From Terriglobia bacterium (GTDB lineage Bacteria > Acidobacteriota > Terriglobia > Versatilivoradales > Versatilivoraceae), in NCBI GenBank assembly GCA_951813285.1, contig OX638355.1:4359136-4423135 (forward strand): DNA of 64,000 nucleotides, written 5' to 3'. Both the position numbers and the translations under genes were made by a program. How positions within the stretch are numbered: position 1 is the first letter of the stretch; every line of letters begins with the position of its first letter. Positions 18,255-27,153 of the stretch are shown here, piece by piece. The notes below the pieces were generated by a model, which did no database searches, was not told where the DNA came from, and saw only the letters and a list, made by a program, of their open reading frames with translations.

Positions 18255-18917
18255 CTATCCTCCGTAGAGACGGTTTTCCCCGATATATTCCAACACTGCT
18301 GGAGGCAGCATGTCATTCACCGACTGCCCGCGCCGAATCCTTTCCCGAACTTCCGAAGACGAGATACCGTTGGAGAACTCACGGTACAAATAACAGCGAC
18401 GATGCGGGTCCAGAGATATCGGGTTCCGTTCGTCGATCACACAGGCCGACTCGAGAAATCCGCGGGGGATTCTCAGGGCCAGTTGGCTGTCATCGAATCC
18501 GGGGCGGGAAAAGACAAGAAACCGGCAGAGCCGGGGCAGACGCTCGAAATCTTTCCAACTCGAAATGTCCAGAAAGGTATCGATGCCCAGGACAAAAAAG
18601 ACTTCCGAGGCTGCTCCAAGCCGTTGCTTGAACTGACGAATGGTGTCCACGGAGTAGGATTTTCCCTCTCTGCCATACTCCAGACTGGAGGGGATCAGCC
18701 GGGGATGGCCCAAGGCGGCCAGAGCCACCATGGCGTGGCGGTCAAGAAAATTGGCCTCGGTCTTTCGAGTCTTGTGGGGTGGGCGCACCGACGTCACCAG
18801 ATAGACCTTCTCCAGACCCGCCACCCTGAGGGCGGCTTCAGCGAGCTGGAGATGACCCCGGTGAATGGGGTCGAAGGTTCCTCCCAGCAAGCCGACTCGA
18901 ACCATCCCGTCATTCAT
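18255..18917 (-). CDS. nadD: Nicotinate-nucleotide adenylyltransferase NadD
   Basis: A 220-residue adenylyltransferase that makes nicotinate adenine dinucleotide from NaMN and ATP in NAD synthesis. GGTFDPIHRGH near the N-terminus is the HxGH-type ATP site; VRPPHK and the C-terminal ISSSEVRERI are the usual second and third motifs. Length is typical. It follows obg by 12 bases, a gap that holds part of a palindromic repeat. Confidence 0.96.
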   Translation of the reverse strand: MNDGMVRVGLLGGTFDPIHRGHLQLAEAALRVAGLEKVYLVTSVRPPHKTRKTEANFLDRHAMVALAALGHPRLIPSSLEYGREGKSYSVDTIRQFKQRLGAASEVFFVLGIDTFLDISSWKDFERLPRLCRFLVFSRPGFDDSQLALRIPRGFLESACVIDERNPISLDPHRRCYLYREFSNGISSSEVRERIRRGQSVNDMLPPAVLEYIGENRLYGG

Positions 18918-18922
18918 GAGAA

Positions 18923-18933
18923 ATGCGGGCTAG
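18923..18933 (-). repeat. Palindrome-arm motif at obg stop codon
   Basis: The minus strand reads CTAGCCCGCAT, whose TAG is the obg stop. A partner arm is weakly present (GCCCGC...GCGGGC with TT between). The identical 11 bases form both arms of the element between pheS and pheT at 62397-62473. Confidence 0.6.
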
Positions 18934-19958
18934 TTGCCCGCGGCCGGCGCTCTTTCCCCGGCCAGACTCTCCAACATTCCCCAGGTCTTGAACTTGAGGG
19001 CCTCAAGACCCTGGCCGGTAACCGCGGAAATGGAGTGACAGTCCAGGCCGCGGTCCTGCACCGCCCTTCGCAGCGCCTCCAGGGGAGTCGAGTCGCCCAT
19101 GGCATCGATCTTGGAGGCAACTACCAGAGTCGGCTTCCGGAGCATTGCCGGATTGAAGGCGGCCAATTCCCGATTGACGGTCTGGTAGTCGACTACCGGA
19201 TCGCGGCCATGGTCTCCCGCCAGGTCCACCAGATGCAGGAGCACCTTGGTCCGTTCGATATGGCGCAGAAACTGGATTCCAAGGCCCTGCCCGAGGTGAG
19301 CTCCGGCAATCAACCCGGGAATGTCGGCAACCACAAAGCTCCGATAGTCCTCCAACTCGACCACGCCAAGGTTCGGCTCCAGGGTCGTGAAAGGGTAGCT
19401 GGCGATCTTGGGCCGGGCAGCCGAAAGGCGCGAAATCAGAGTGGACTTTCCCACGTTGGGAAAGCCGACCAGTCCCACGTCGGCCAGGAGCTTCAGCTCC
19501 AGCTTGACCTCGCGGCTCTCTCCGGGAAAGCCGTACTCGAAGCGCCTCGGCGCCTGGTTCACCGAGCTGGCGAACTGCGCGTTGCCCCTGCCACCGCGGC
19601 CTCCCCGACACAGGAGAATTTTTTCGTCGGCAACCAGAAAGTCGTGAACCAGATCGCCACTACCGGCGTCGCGGGCAACGGTGCCGACCGGCACCATGAG
19701 CGTCAGATCCGGAGCGTCCCTGCCGTGGCATTTGCTTCCGAGACCGTGAGTTCCCCGCCGCGCTCGAAATACTCTCTTGTATCGGTACTGGATCAGCGTG
19801 TTGTGGCGCATGGAGGCCTGCATATGGATGTGCCCGCCGCGTCCGCCGTCGCCACCGCTCGGTCCTCCACGGGGAACGAACTTTTCCCGGCGGAAGGCAA
19901 CACAGCCGGCCCCGCCGTCTCCGGCCCTGACGCTGATGGAAGCCTCATCCAGAAACAT
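18930..19958 (-). CDS. obg: GTPase Obg/CgtA
   Basis: A 342-residue GTPase in 50S assembly. The Gly-rich Obg fold is at 1-158; G1 is GFPNVGKST (165-173), with a switch I T near FTTLEPN, G3 DIPG and a KID G4. The C-terminal degenerate OCT domain is absent, giving the shorter form of the protein. The TAG stop lies inside a CTAGCCCGCAT motif (18923-18933) shared with the pheS end. Confidence 0.96.
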   Translation of the reverse strand: MFLDEASISVRAGDGGAGCVAFRREKFVPRGGPSGGDGGRGGHIHMQASMRHNTLIQYRYKRVFRARRGTHGLGSKCHGRDAPDLTLMVPVGTVARDAGSGDLVHDFLVADEKILLCRGGRGGRGNAQFASSVNQAPRRFEYGFPGESREVKLELKLLADVGLVGFPNVGKSTLISRLSAARPKIASYPFTTLEPNLGVVELEDYRSFVVADIPGLIAGAHLGQGLGIQFLRHIERTKVLLHLVDLAGDHGRDPVVDYQTVNRELAAFNPAMLRKPTLVVASKIDAMGDSTPLEALRRAVQDRGLDCHSISAVTGQGLEALKFKTWGMLESLAGERAPAAGN

Positions 19959-19965
19959 TCCGACT

Positions 19966-20016
19966 CCAAAAACAAAATCCCCTGCCGTGAACCTCCAAAG
20001 TCCACTACAGGGGATT
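19966..20016 (-). terminator. Terminator-like hairpin between rpmA and obg
   Basis: On the minus strand AATCCCCTG (20016-20008) pairs with CAGGGGATT (19984-19976) across a loop of 23 bases, followed by TTTTGTTTTTGG up to the obg start. The stem is 9 bp with a long loop. It could act as a partial terminator that lowers obg-nadD expression relative to ribosomal protein genes. Confidence 0.55.
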
Positions 20017-20034
20017 CATCCGGATCGAGTTTTT

Positions 20035-20295
20035 CTATTCAGCCGCGGGATAGATGCTGACAAACCGCCCTTTTCGTCCTTTGTTTTCAAACTTCACCCG
20101 CCCACCGATGCAGGCAAAGAGCGTGTCGTCCTTTCCGAGACCCACATTGGCGCCCGGCTTGATTCTGGTCCCACGCTGGCGGACCAATATGGATCCGCCC
20201 GTGACCTGCTGGCCGTCGAATCGCTTGACGCCAAGCCGTTGGGCATTGGAATCGCGGCCATTTCGGGAACTGCCCACTCCCTTCTTGTGGGCCAT
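20035..20295 (-). CDS. rpmA: 50S ribosomal protein L27
   Basis: An 86-residue protein with the standard [17 protein letters not shown] start and the rest of L27 through [10 protein letters not shown]. The N-terminus is the mature-type without a protease-cleaved extension. L27 reaches the peptidyl transferase centre. It follows rplU by 13 bases. Confidence 0.98.
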   Translation of the reverse strand: MAHKKGVGSSRNGRDSNAQRLGVKRFDGQQVTGGSILVRQRGTRIKPGANVGLGKDDTLFACIGGRVKFENKGRKGRFVSIYPAAE

Positions 20296-20308
20296 GGGTT
20301 CTCCTCCT

Positions 20309-20635
20309 TCAATCCTCTTGCGGTCCGGTGCGGATGGCGTCGATCTTGACGGCAGTGAACGCCTGGCGATGCCCCCGCAGGACGCGATACTGTTTTCTAC
20401 GCTTGAATTTCAGGACGCGGATCTTCTTGGCTCTGCCGGTCTCGACCACGGTCCCCACAACCCTGGCCTTGTCAATGGTGGGACGACCGATGGTGTACTG
20501 CTCCTCGTCCTGAATGGCCAGCACCTTGTCGAATTCGACCTGATCCCCCACCTGTTCTTCCATCTTATCCAGGCGGACCACCTCTCCAGGGGCCACCCGA
20601 TACTGCTTGCCGGCGGTTTGGATCACTGCGTACAT
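20309..20635 (-). CDS. rplU: 50S ribosomal protein L21
   Basis: A 108-residue protein starting [14 protein letters not shown], with the [16 protein letters not shown] basic C-terminus of L21. It is the first gene of the rplU-rpmA-obg-nadD-rsfS-rlmH block and has a strong promoter 25 to 55 bases upstream. Confidence 0.98.
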   Translation of the reverse strand: MYAVIQTAGKQYRVAPGEVVRLDKMEEQVGDQVEFDKVLAIQDEEQYTIGRPTIDKARVVGTVVETGRAKKIRVLKFKRRKQYRVLRGHRQAFTAVKIDAIRTGPQED

Positions 20636-20658
20636 GACACCTCGCTCCGTGGCCCGAG

Positions 20659-20688
20659 ATTATAAGGGGACCTCTTCGAACCTGTCAA
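20659..20688 (-). promoter_or_regulatory. Strong sigma70 promoter of rplU operon
   Basis: On the minus strand TTGACA (20688-20683), 18-bp spacer, TATAAT (20664-20659). Both boxes match the consensus exactly. The rplU ATG is about 24 bases further on. Best promoter in the window by eye. Confidence 0.85.
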
Positions 20689-20715
20689 CGTTTGGAGGCC
20701 GGCGGGCAGTCCGAT

Positions 20716-21576
20716 TCAATTCCGCCCGTCCGATCCATCCCGGTCCGCGAATTCCACCTCGACCTGGCGGTCGATAACCCCCTCCCGGTAACCCCGGTCC
20801 AACAGCAGTCGTACCGCGCGCCGCTCGGCGGCGCCATAGCCCAGAGTTCTCTGATTCACGTACATGCCCACGAATCGGTCCGCCAGGCGCGGGTCCATGT
20901 CTCTGGCGAAGCTCATGGCGTAGTCCAGTGCCTGGGCCCGATGGTCCAGCCCATATTGAATACTCTGCTTGAGGATCCGGGCGATCCGTCCAATGGCTGC
21001 CGGTCCCAGATCCTTGCGGATGGCATTGCCGCCCAGGGGCAACGGCAGGGCGGTTTCCCGGTGCCACCACTCCCCCAGGTCGATCACGGCGTGCAGGCCC
21101 AGACTGGAATAGGTCAATTGGCCCTCGTGAATAATCAGTCCGGCATCGGCACGATCATCGGCCACCGCCTCAAATATCCGGTCGAAGGGAACCACCACCG
21201 GGGTGAAGTCGGGCTGGAAAAGCCTCATGATCAGATAGGCGGAGGTCATGGTGCCTGGGATGGCAAGCACCTTGCCCTTGAGTTCGCCGGGCTTCATGGG
21301 TCTCTTGGAGACTACCAGGGGGCCATAGCGATCCCCCATGCTGGCCCCGCTGTCCAGCAGGCTGTATCGATCACACAAAAAGGCATAGGCATGAAAGGAG
21401 ATTGCCGTGACTTCGTAACGACCCTCCAGTGCGCTTCGATTCAGCGTCTCGATGTCCTTCAGGACGTGCCGGAACTCGAACCCGCCGCTGTCGATCCGGT
21501 TTTTCGCCAGGGCGTAGAACATGAAAGCGTCATCCGAATCCGGACTGTGGGCTACGGTGATCAATCGACCCGGCAT
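20716..21576 (-). CDS. mqnD: 1,4-dihydroxy-6-naphthoate synthase MqnD
   Basis: A 286-residue periplasmic-binding-protein-like enzyme of the futalosine pathway that splits cyclic dehypoxanthine futalosine to give 1,4-dihydroxy-6-naphthoate for menaquinone. It keeps the family blocks DIETLNRSALEG, GPLVVSKRP, the catalytic histidine H150 in AGLIIHEGQLTY, and DLGEWWHRETALPLPLG. The usual N-terminal SPCPND is SPDSDD here, a known kind of variation. No other mqn gene is in the window. It may supply the quinone for the fumarate reductase at 11.6-15 kb. The promoter is not obvious. Confidence 0.88.
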   Translation of the reverse strand: MPGRLITVAHSPDSDDAFMFYALAKNRIDSGGFEFRHVLKDIETLNRSALEGRYEVTAISFHAYAFLCDRYSLLDSGASMGDRYGPLVVSKRPMKPGELKGKVLAIPGTMTSAYLIMRLFQPDFTPVVVPFDRIFEAVADDRADAGLIIHEGQLTYSSLGLHAVIDLGEWWHRETALPLPLGGNAIRKDLGPAAIGRIARILKQSIQYGLDHRAQALDYAMSFARDMDPRLADRFVGMYVNQRTLGYGAAERRAVRLLLDRGYREGVIDRQVEVEFADRDGSDGRN

Positions 21577-22088
21577 GGCAATAGTCGCTCCTGGAGCCTC
21601 AACCAGCCCGTGTGCAGAAAAGCCTGCTGTTGAATTCTTTCAGCCTTGCATCCAGACACCAGCGGTGCATCCAGACGCCGGAGAAGCCTGGTATCTTAGT
21701 CTCAAACCCGGCGTGGGCGCAATTTCAAACTGGGTTTGGGCCTCAGCTTTCATTTCTCTTCGCGGGGCTACGCTTCGCTGTAACGAAGCGGATGTCCAGG
21801 AATTGGGAACAGCCGACCCCCAAGAAAAAATCCTGTGCATCCTGTCCATCCATGTCAATAAACCATCTACCCATGCTCCACTCTGAACCGGTTTCCCGAC
21901 ATCCGGTGCAAGGCGTTGTTTCAGTAAGGCACGAGTACGGCATCCGCGTGTAGTCTTGGGCGCAAACGGGCGCAAGGCGGTGGACTGGCCCGGCGGAGGA
22001 ACCGGGCAGCACCCGTCCATCCAGTAGGTCGGCCGGACCCGGACCCTGTGGTAAGATGTCCGATTTCAGGGAATCGGCGTCCACGACC
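21577..22088. other. Intergenic region between mqnD and a hydrolase
   Basis: Divergent gap of about 510 bases. It holds a tandem pair TGCATCCAGAC at 21647 and 21667, a perfect 7-bp hairpin CGCTTCG/CGAAGCG at 21771-21790 with no T tract, and a family B repeat at 21833-21860. No gene is supported. Confidence 0.6.
21833..21860 (+). repeat. Dispersed ATCCTGTNC-unit repeat (family B)
   Basis: Units of nine bases (GTGCATCCT, GTCCATCCA) leading into TGTCAAT. Close copies are at 28390-28422 (plus) and 43070-43105 (minus). Confidence 0.7.
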
Positions 22089-22901
22089 ATGCCCTTTCTG
22101 AATCTCCCGACGGGAGTCCGCCTCCACTATGAACGCCAGGGAGACGGACCGCCTCTGATCCTCATCATGGGCACCGGGCTTGACAGCTCCTGCTGGACCC
22201 CCCAGGTGGAGGCCTACCAGAAGGAATTCGACTGTATCCGCTTCGATAACCGCGGCACGGGAAAGACCGAAGCTCCCCCGGTCCCGTTGAGTGTCCCTCT
22301 CATGGCCGAGGATGCGGCCTCTCTGCTGCAGTCCCTGGAACTGGGTCCGGCCCATGTCTCGGGGTTGTCTTTGGGTTCCTGCATCGCCCAGGAATTGACC
22401 TTGCATCACCCCGATCTGGTTCTGACCCTGCAACTGCATGGAACCTGGGGGCGAGCACACGGATACGCCGCCAGAAAATTCCAGGCCCAGCTCAAGTTGC
22501 TGGAGACCTTGGACCTTGCCTCCTTTTACGCCATCAACGTGTTGTGGTTCATCACGCCGGAAACCATGCACCGCCATCCCGATCGGGTGGAGCAACAGAT
22601 TCGCCACATCGTCTCCAACCTCCCGGATCGCGAACTGCTCAGGCAACAGTACCAGGCGGATCTCGATCATGACGCCCTGGGGCGTCTCCATGAGATTAAG
22701 GTCCCTACCCTGATCACGGTGGGAAGCTTTGATCTCGCCCTGCCCCCGATGTATGCTCAAGAAGTGGCCGCTGCCATACGCGGCAGCGAGCTGGTGATCT
22801 TTCAGGATGGCGGCCATCTGCACAACATCGAGCGGCCGGAAGAATTCAATCGCGTGACCCTGGACTTCCTCCGCCGCCACCGGGCGCCGCCGCCCGTCTG
22901 A
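22089..22901 (+). CDS. Alpha/beta hydrolase
   Basis: About 270 residues from the ATG at 22089; an in-frame ATG at 22056 would add 11 unlike residues. The fold motifs are GxGxPLILIMG near residues 20-30, DNRGTGKTEAP, nucleophile elbow SGLSLGS, acid residue in SFDLALPP and histidine in GGHLHNIERP. These are the signs of a small-molecule ester or haloalkane/lactone-type hydrolase; the substrate is unknown. The following acyl-CoA dehydrogenase is on the same strand, separated by about 190 bases. Confidence 0.85.
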   Translation: MPFLNLPTGVRLHYERQGDGPPLILIMGTGLDSSCWTPQVEAYQKEFDCIRFDNRGTGKTEAPPVPLSVPLMAEDAASLLQSLELGPAHVSGLSLGSCIAQELTLHHPDLVLTLQLHGTWGRAHGYAARKFQAQLKLLETLDLASFYAINVLWFITPETMHRHPDRVEQQIRHIVSNLPDRELLRQQYQADLDHDALGRLHEIKVPTLITVGSFDLALPPMYAQEVAAAIRGSELVIFQDGGHLHNIERPEEFNRVTLDFLRRHRAPPPV

Positions 22902-23092
22902 ACGAAGGCCGAGGCGGAACGGAAACGGTCCGCGTCGACAGTCGCCGATTGCGGGGTCAATGGCGCCTGGAGGGTTCCGCCGTCCGGCCCGAGGTCGCGT
23001 CCTTCCAACCGGACCGCCAAAGTCCGGGGACCCTGCCGGTTTGTTCCGGGCCAATCGGCCGAACTTGGATTCAGGAGTCCCTGCTGCCTCTC

Positions 23093-24250
23093 ATGAACCA
23101 TCCAGTCCTGACCCAATTGACGACCGAGGAGGAGTTGTTCCGGGATGCCGTTCGCGACTTTGCCCAATCCGAGATCGGCCCCCGTGTCAAGGAAATGGAC
23201 GACCGGGAGAAGTTCGACCCCCAGCTCCTGCGGCAATTTTTCGAATTGAACCTGATGGGCATTCAGATCCCCCAGCAGTGGGGTGGAGCCGAGGGCAGCT
23301 TTTTCATGTCCGTCCTGGCGGTGGAAGAACTGTCCCGGGTGGACCCCTCTGCTGCCGTGATCGTGGATGTCCAGAATACTCTGGTCAACAATGCCCTGCT
23401 GAACTGGGGAAGCCAGGCGCAGAAATCTCGCTATCTTCCCCGTTTGGCCACTGGCTCGGTGGGGGCCTACGCGCTGTCGGAGGCGTCCGCCGGCAGTGAT
23501 GCCTTTGCGCTCCGGACCCGGGCGGTGGAAAAGGACGGCGCCTATTTTCTGAGCGGCCAGAAGCTGTGGACCACCAACGCGGTGGAGGCCGACATCTTCA
23601 TTCTTTTCGCAACCCTTGACCCCGGCCTGGGATACCGGGGAATCACCGCCTTTCTCATCGAGAAGGACTTTCCCGGATTTTCGGTGGGCAAGAAGGAAGA
23701 AAAGCTGGGTATCCGGGCCAGCAGCACCTGCGAACTGGTTTTGGACCATTGTCGAGTGCCCGAAGAGAATGTTCTGGGAGAGCGCGGCAAGGGTTACAAG
23801 GTTTCCATAGAAACTCTCAATGAAGGCAGAATCGGGATCGCCGCGCAGATGATCGGACTGGCCGGCGGAGCGCTGGAACAGGGAACCCGCTACGTGAGGG
23901 AGCGGCAGCAGTTCGGACAATCCCTGTCCAAGTTTCAAGCCATACGCTTCCAGATCGCCGAACTCTCCACCGAACTGGAGGCGGCGCGCCTGTTGACCTA
24001 CAACGCGGCCCGGATGAAGGACGCGGGAACACCGTTCCTCAAGGAGGCGGCCATGGCCAAATACTATGCCTCCAGGGTGGCCGAGCGAATTGCCTCGGAG
24101 GTGATCGAGATCTTCGGCGGATACGGCTTTACCAGAGATTACCCGCTAGAAAAATATTACCGCGATGCCAAGATCGGCAAGATCTACGAAGGGACCTCGT
24201 TCATGCAGCTCGAAACCATCGCCCGGGCCGTGTTGAAGGATCGGTCCTGA
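23093..24250 (+). CDS. Acyl-CoA dehydrogenase (short/medium-chain type)
   Basis: A 385-residue flavoenzyme that oxidises acyl-CoA to trans-2-enoyl-CoA, passing electrons to ETF. Seen: the FAD-binding YALSEASAGSD and QKLWTTNA regions, the C-terminal helical domain with TRDYPLEKYYRDAKIGKIYEGTS, where the catalytic Glu of the short-chain type is the E of YEGTS. The ATG at 23093 begins the conserved MNHPVLTQLTTEEELFRDAVRDF; the frame upstream to 22949 is unlike the family. Its CoA substrate chain length is not given by the sequence. Confidence 0.94.
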   Translation: MNHPVLTQLTTEEELFRDAVRDFAQSEIGPRVKEMDDREKFDPQLLRQFFELNLMGIQIPQQWGGAEGSFFMSVLAVEELSRVDPSAAVIVDVQNTLVNNALLNWGSQAQKSRYLPRLATGSVGAYALSEASAGSDAFALRTRAVEKDGAYFLSGQKLWTTNAVEADIFILFATLDPGLGYRGITAFLIEKDFPGFSVGKKEEKLGIRASSTCELVLDHCRVPEENVLGERGKGYKVSIETLNEGRIGIAAQMIGLAGGALEQGTRYVRERQQFGQSLSKFQAIRFQIAELSTELEAARLLTYNAARMKDAGTPFLKEAAMAKYYASRVAERIASEVIEIFGGYGFTRDYPLEKYYRDAKIGKIYEGTSFMQLETIARAVLKDRS

Positions 24251-24251
24251 A

Positions 24252-24635
24252 ATGGCCGACAAAACGGGACTTCTGATTATCGACCATGGGAGCCGCCGGC
24301 CCGCCGCCAATCGAGTGGTGCGCCAGGTTGCCGCAATGGTGCGGGCGAAATCCCGTTTCCTGATTGTCCAGCATGCCCATATGGAATTGGCGGAGCCCAC
24401 CATCCAACAGGGATTCGAAACCTGCGTGGCGGCCGGTGTGGACGCGATCGTGGTTCAACCCTACTTCCTGGGTCCCGGCAGGCACTCCACTAGCGACATT
24501 CCAAGGATGTTGGAGGAAGTGGCCCGGAAACACCCCCGGGTCAGCGTCCGCCTCGGCGCCCCGTTGGGGCCCCACCCCAAAATGGGGGAATTGATCCTGG
24601 AGCGAATCAGGGAGGCAGGGATCCTCCGCCGCTAA
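24252..24635 (+). CDS. CbiX/SirB-like sirohydrochlorin chelatase
   Basis: A 127-residue protein of the short CbiX class, one base after the dehydrogenase stop. The metal-ligand histidines expected at IIDHGSRRPAAN and at HMELAEPTI, plus QPYFLGPGRHSTSDIP, are present. CbiXS inserts Co or Fe into sirohydrochlorin; here no other cobalamin or siroheme gene is nearby, so the metal is undecided. A short C-terminus without the His-rich tail is normal. Confidence 0.85.
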   Translation: MADKTGLLIIDHGSRRPAANRVVRQVAAMVRAKSRFLIVQHAHMELAEPTIQQGFETCVAAGVDAIVVQPYFLGPGRHSTSDIPRMLEEVARKHPRVSVRLGAPLGPHPKMGELILERIREAGILRR

Positions 24636-24639
24636 ACCA

Positions 24640-25563
24640 ATGCAGAAAGCCAAACCGCTTCAACCCGGGGAGACGGTCGGAATTGCAGCCCCGTCAGGGT
24701 GTGTCCGGCGCGAGGACCTGCTGCGCGGAGTCGCGGAGATCCGGAAACTGGGCTTCCAGGTCCGTTACGACGACTCCCTCTTTGCCAGGCACCAATACTT
24801 TGCGGGCTCCCACCGGCAACGGGCAGAGTCGCTCATGAATCTCTTCACCGACCCCGGGGTGAAGGCGATTATTTGCGCACGGGGTGGCTACGGATGCCAA
24901 TACCTGCTGGAACTGCTGGATCCGGAGACCCTGCGAGCCCATCCCAAGATTTTTGTAGGCTACAGCGATGTCACCGTTCTGCTGCAGTTCCTGGAAAACC
25001 AATGCGGCCTGGTCTGTTTCCACGGCCCCATGGTGGCCAAGGAGCTGGCCCGGGGAGAGCCCTGCTACGTTCGCGAGAACCTGCTGAGCTGTCTGACTGG
25101 AAGGCGGTCCGGCCCGAGGCTCCACGCCCCCGGCAGCCTGACCCTCCAACCCGGAACCGCTCGCGGACGGTTGACCGGGGGATGTCTGTCGCTTCTGGCC
25201 GCCTCCCTCGGCACACCCTATGAATTGCAGTCTCAGGACAGGATCCTTTTCCTGGAGGACATCAACGCGAAACCCTACCAGGTGGACCGAATGTTGATGC
25301 AGCTCAAGCTGGCGGGGAAATTGCAGGGTGTGCGGGCCTTCATTTTCGGCGAAATGTTCGACTGCGTCCCGGCCGGGCAAGCGCCGGCCATGCCGGAAAT
25401 CGTCACGGGCCTCTTGAAGGAATTCCAGGTCCCCATCTGGTACGGTCTGCCGTCGGGGCACACCAGCACCGGATGCCTGACTCTGCCCTTCGGCGTGGAG
25501 GTTCGATTGGATGCCGGGCAGCGTTGGCTGCAGTTCGAGGAAGCAGCCGTGGCGGAAGGATGA
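24640..25563 (+). CDS. ldcA: Muramoyltetrapeptide LD-carboxypeptidase
   Basis: A 307-residue S66 serine peptidase that removes the terminal D-Ala from murein tetrapeptides during recycling. The nucleophile S109 is in VGYSDVT, with oxyanion ARGGYG; the Glu of FLEDINAKPYQVDRML and the histidine of PSGHTSTG complete the site. Its start is four bases past the chelatase stop. It precedes mpl, which uses the resulting tripeptide, forming a salvage pair. Confidence 0.93.
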   Translation: MQKAKPLQPGETVGIAAPSGCVRREDLLRGVAEIRKLGFQVRYDDSLFARHQYFAGSHRQRAESLMNLFTDPGVKAIICARGGYGCQYLLELLDPETLRAHPKIFVGYSDVTVLLQFLENQCGLVCFHGPMVAKELARGEPCYVRENLLSCLTGRRSGPRLHAPGSLTLQPGTARGRLTGGCLSLLAASLGTPYELQSQDRILFLEDINAKPYQVDRMLMQLKLAGKLQGVRAFIFGEMFDCVPAGQAPAMPEIVTGLLKEFQVPIWYGLPSGHTSTGCLTLPFGVEVRLDAGQRWLQFEEAAVAEG

Positions 25564-25635
25564 GTCCCGGCGCCCCTGTTCTCAGCCGGATCGGATACTG
25601 CGCCCGTTTGGCCTCCCCGCTCGGGAGATCCGCCC

Positions 25636-27054
25636 ATGGTTGATTTTCTGCACGGCGTCAGACACATTCACCTGGTCGGTATCTGCGGCACGGCCATGGC
25701 CTCGCTGGCGGGCATGCTCCAGCAAAAGGGGCTTCGCGTCACCGGCTCGGACCGGAATATCTACCCTCCCATGTCCACCTTCCTGCAGGATCGGGGGATC
25801 GCCATCCTGCAGGGATTTTCCGAAGCTCATCTCAGGCCCCGCCCCGATCTGGTGGTGATCGGCAACGCGGTCTCCCGAGGCAATCCGGAAGTGGAGGCGA
25901 CGCTGGATGAGAAGATTCCCTACCGCTCCCTGCCCGAGACCCTCAAGGAAGTCTTCATCCGCGGGAAGACCTCGGTGGTGGTGGCGGGAACACACGGAAA
26001 GACCACCACGGCGGCCCTGCTGACCTGGTTGCTGGAGTCCGCCGGACTGCGGCCATCGTTCCTGATCGGAGGCATCGCCCGCAATTTCGACAGCAGCTTC
26101 CGGGTGGCCGATGGAGAGCACTTCGTGATCGAAGGCGACGAGTACGACACCGCTTTCTTCGACAAGGGTCCCAAGTTTCTGCACTACCTGCCCGATATGG
26201 TCATCTTCAACAACTGCGAGTACGACCATGCCGACATCTATCCCGATTTTTCGGCGGTCAAACAAAGCTTCCGGCGGCTGCTGAACATAATCCCCTCCAA
26301 GGGAGCGTTGATCGCCGGCTGGGACGATGAAACGGTTCGGAACCTGAGCGCCGATGCACCCACCAACGTCATCTCTTTCGGGATGGACCCGGCTGCCCAA
26401 TGGACCGCTGCTTCCATCCGGTTTTTGGAGCAGTCCACCCGCTTCCGGGCGTTGCAGGACGGCAAGGATTGGGGTCGGTTCGAGATTCCGCTCGCCGGAA
26501 GTTTCAACGTCAGGAATGCGCTGGCGGCTCTGGCCTGCGCCCGGCGACTGGGACTGTCCCGGGAAAGCATTTCCCGGGGTTTGGGCTCCTTCGAGAGCGT
26601 GAAGCGGCGTCTGGAGATCCGCGGTAAAGCAGCAGGAATCACCGTTTTCGACGATTTCGCCCACCATCCCACGGCCATAGCCGCCACCCTGGCGGCCGTC
26701 CGGAACCAATTCCCCCAAAACCGGCTTTGGGCCATCTTCGAACCCCGATCCGCTACGGCCCGACGCCGAGTGTTTCAGAGGGAATTTTCCCGTTGTTTCG
26801 CCGATGCCGACCACGTAATATTGTGCTCGATCTTCGCTCCCGAGAAGCTGGCCCCGGAACTTCGGCTCGACCTGGATCGGTTGGTGCAAGATCTTAGGAA
26901 GCAGGGCCGGGACGCCCACTGCCTCCCCACGGCCGGCGAGATCGTCCAACAGATCACGCCCCGCCTTCAAATGGGCGACAAGGTGGTGATCATGTCGAAC
27001 GGCGGCTTCGACGGAATTCACTCCAGGCTCCTGGCCGCGCTCGCCGGGAATTGA
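25636..27054 (+). CDS. mpl: UDP-N-acetylmuramate:L-alanyl-gamma-D-glutamyl-meso-DAP ligase Mpl
   Basis: A 472-residue Mur ligase. It joins recycled tripeptide to UDP-MurNAc and so by-passes MurC/D/E. Seen: HLVGICGTAMASLAG for UDP-sugar binding, ATP loop AGTHGKTTTA (117-126), EGDEYDTAFFDKGPKF, NNCEYDHADIY and the C-terminal DDFAHHPTA. These residues set it apart from MurC. Located 72 bases after ldcA. Confidence 0.95.
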   Translation: MVDFLHGVRHIHLVGICGTAMASLAGMLQQKGLRVTGSDRNIYPPMSTFLQDRGIAILQGFSEAHLRPRPDLVVIGNAVSRGNPEVEATLDEKIPYRSLPETLKEVFIRGKTSVVVAGTHGKTTTAALLTWLLESAGLRPSFLIGGIARNFDSSFRVADGEHFVIEGDEYDTAFFDKGPKFLHYLPDMVIFNNCEYDHADIYPDFSAVKQSFRRLLNIIPSKGALIAGWDDETVRNLSADAPTNVISFGMDPAAQWTAASIRFLEQSTRFRALQDGKDWGRFEIPLAGSFNVRNALAALACARRLGLSRESISRGLGSFESVKRRLEIRGKAAGITVFDDFAHHPTAIAATLAAVRNQFPQNRLWAIFEPRSATARRRVFQREFSRCFADADHVILCSIFAPEKLAPELRLDLDRLVQDLRKQGRDAHCLPTAGEIVQQITPRLQMGDKVVIMSNGGFDGIHSRLLAALAGN

Positions 27055-27153
27055 GCTGCCAGGAGTAGCCGGCCTTGGGGCCATCTCCCCCATTCACCGA
27101 TCTCGACCATTGACCATGACTTTTTGCTGATCCTGGACAGCGACTCTCCCGCC

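Noticed and set aside
17922-20060. 712-codon plus-strand open frame opposite rsfS, nadD and obg
   Set aside because: Antisense shadow of well-identified genes; no known domain, and it follows the high GC of the third codon position.
22949-23092. Longer N-terminus of the acyl-CoA dehydrogenase
   Set aside because: Family similarity begins at the ATG at 23093; the upstream frame is low-complexity and unlike the family.
25582-27093. 503-codon minus-strand frame opposite mpl
   Set aside because: Antisense of a recognised Mur ligase.
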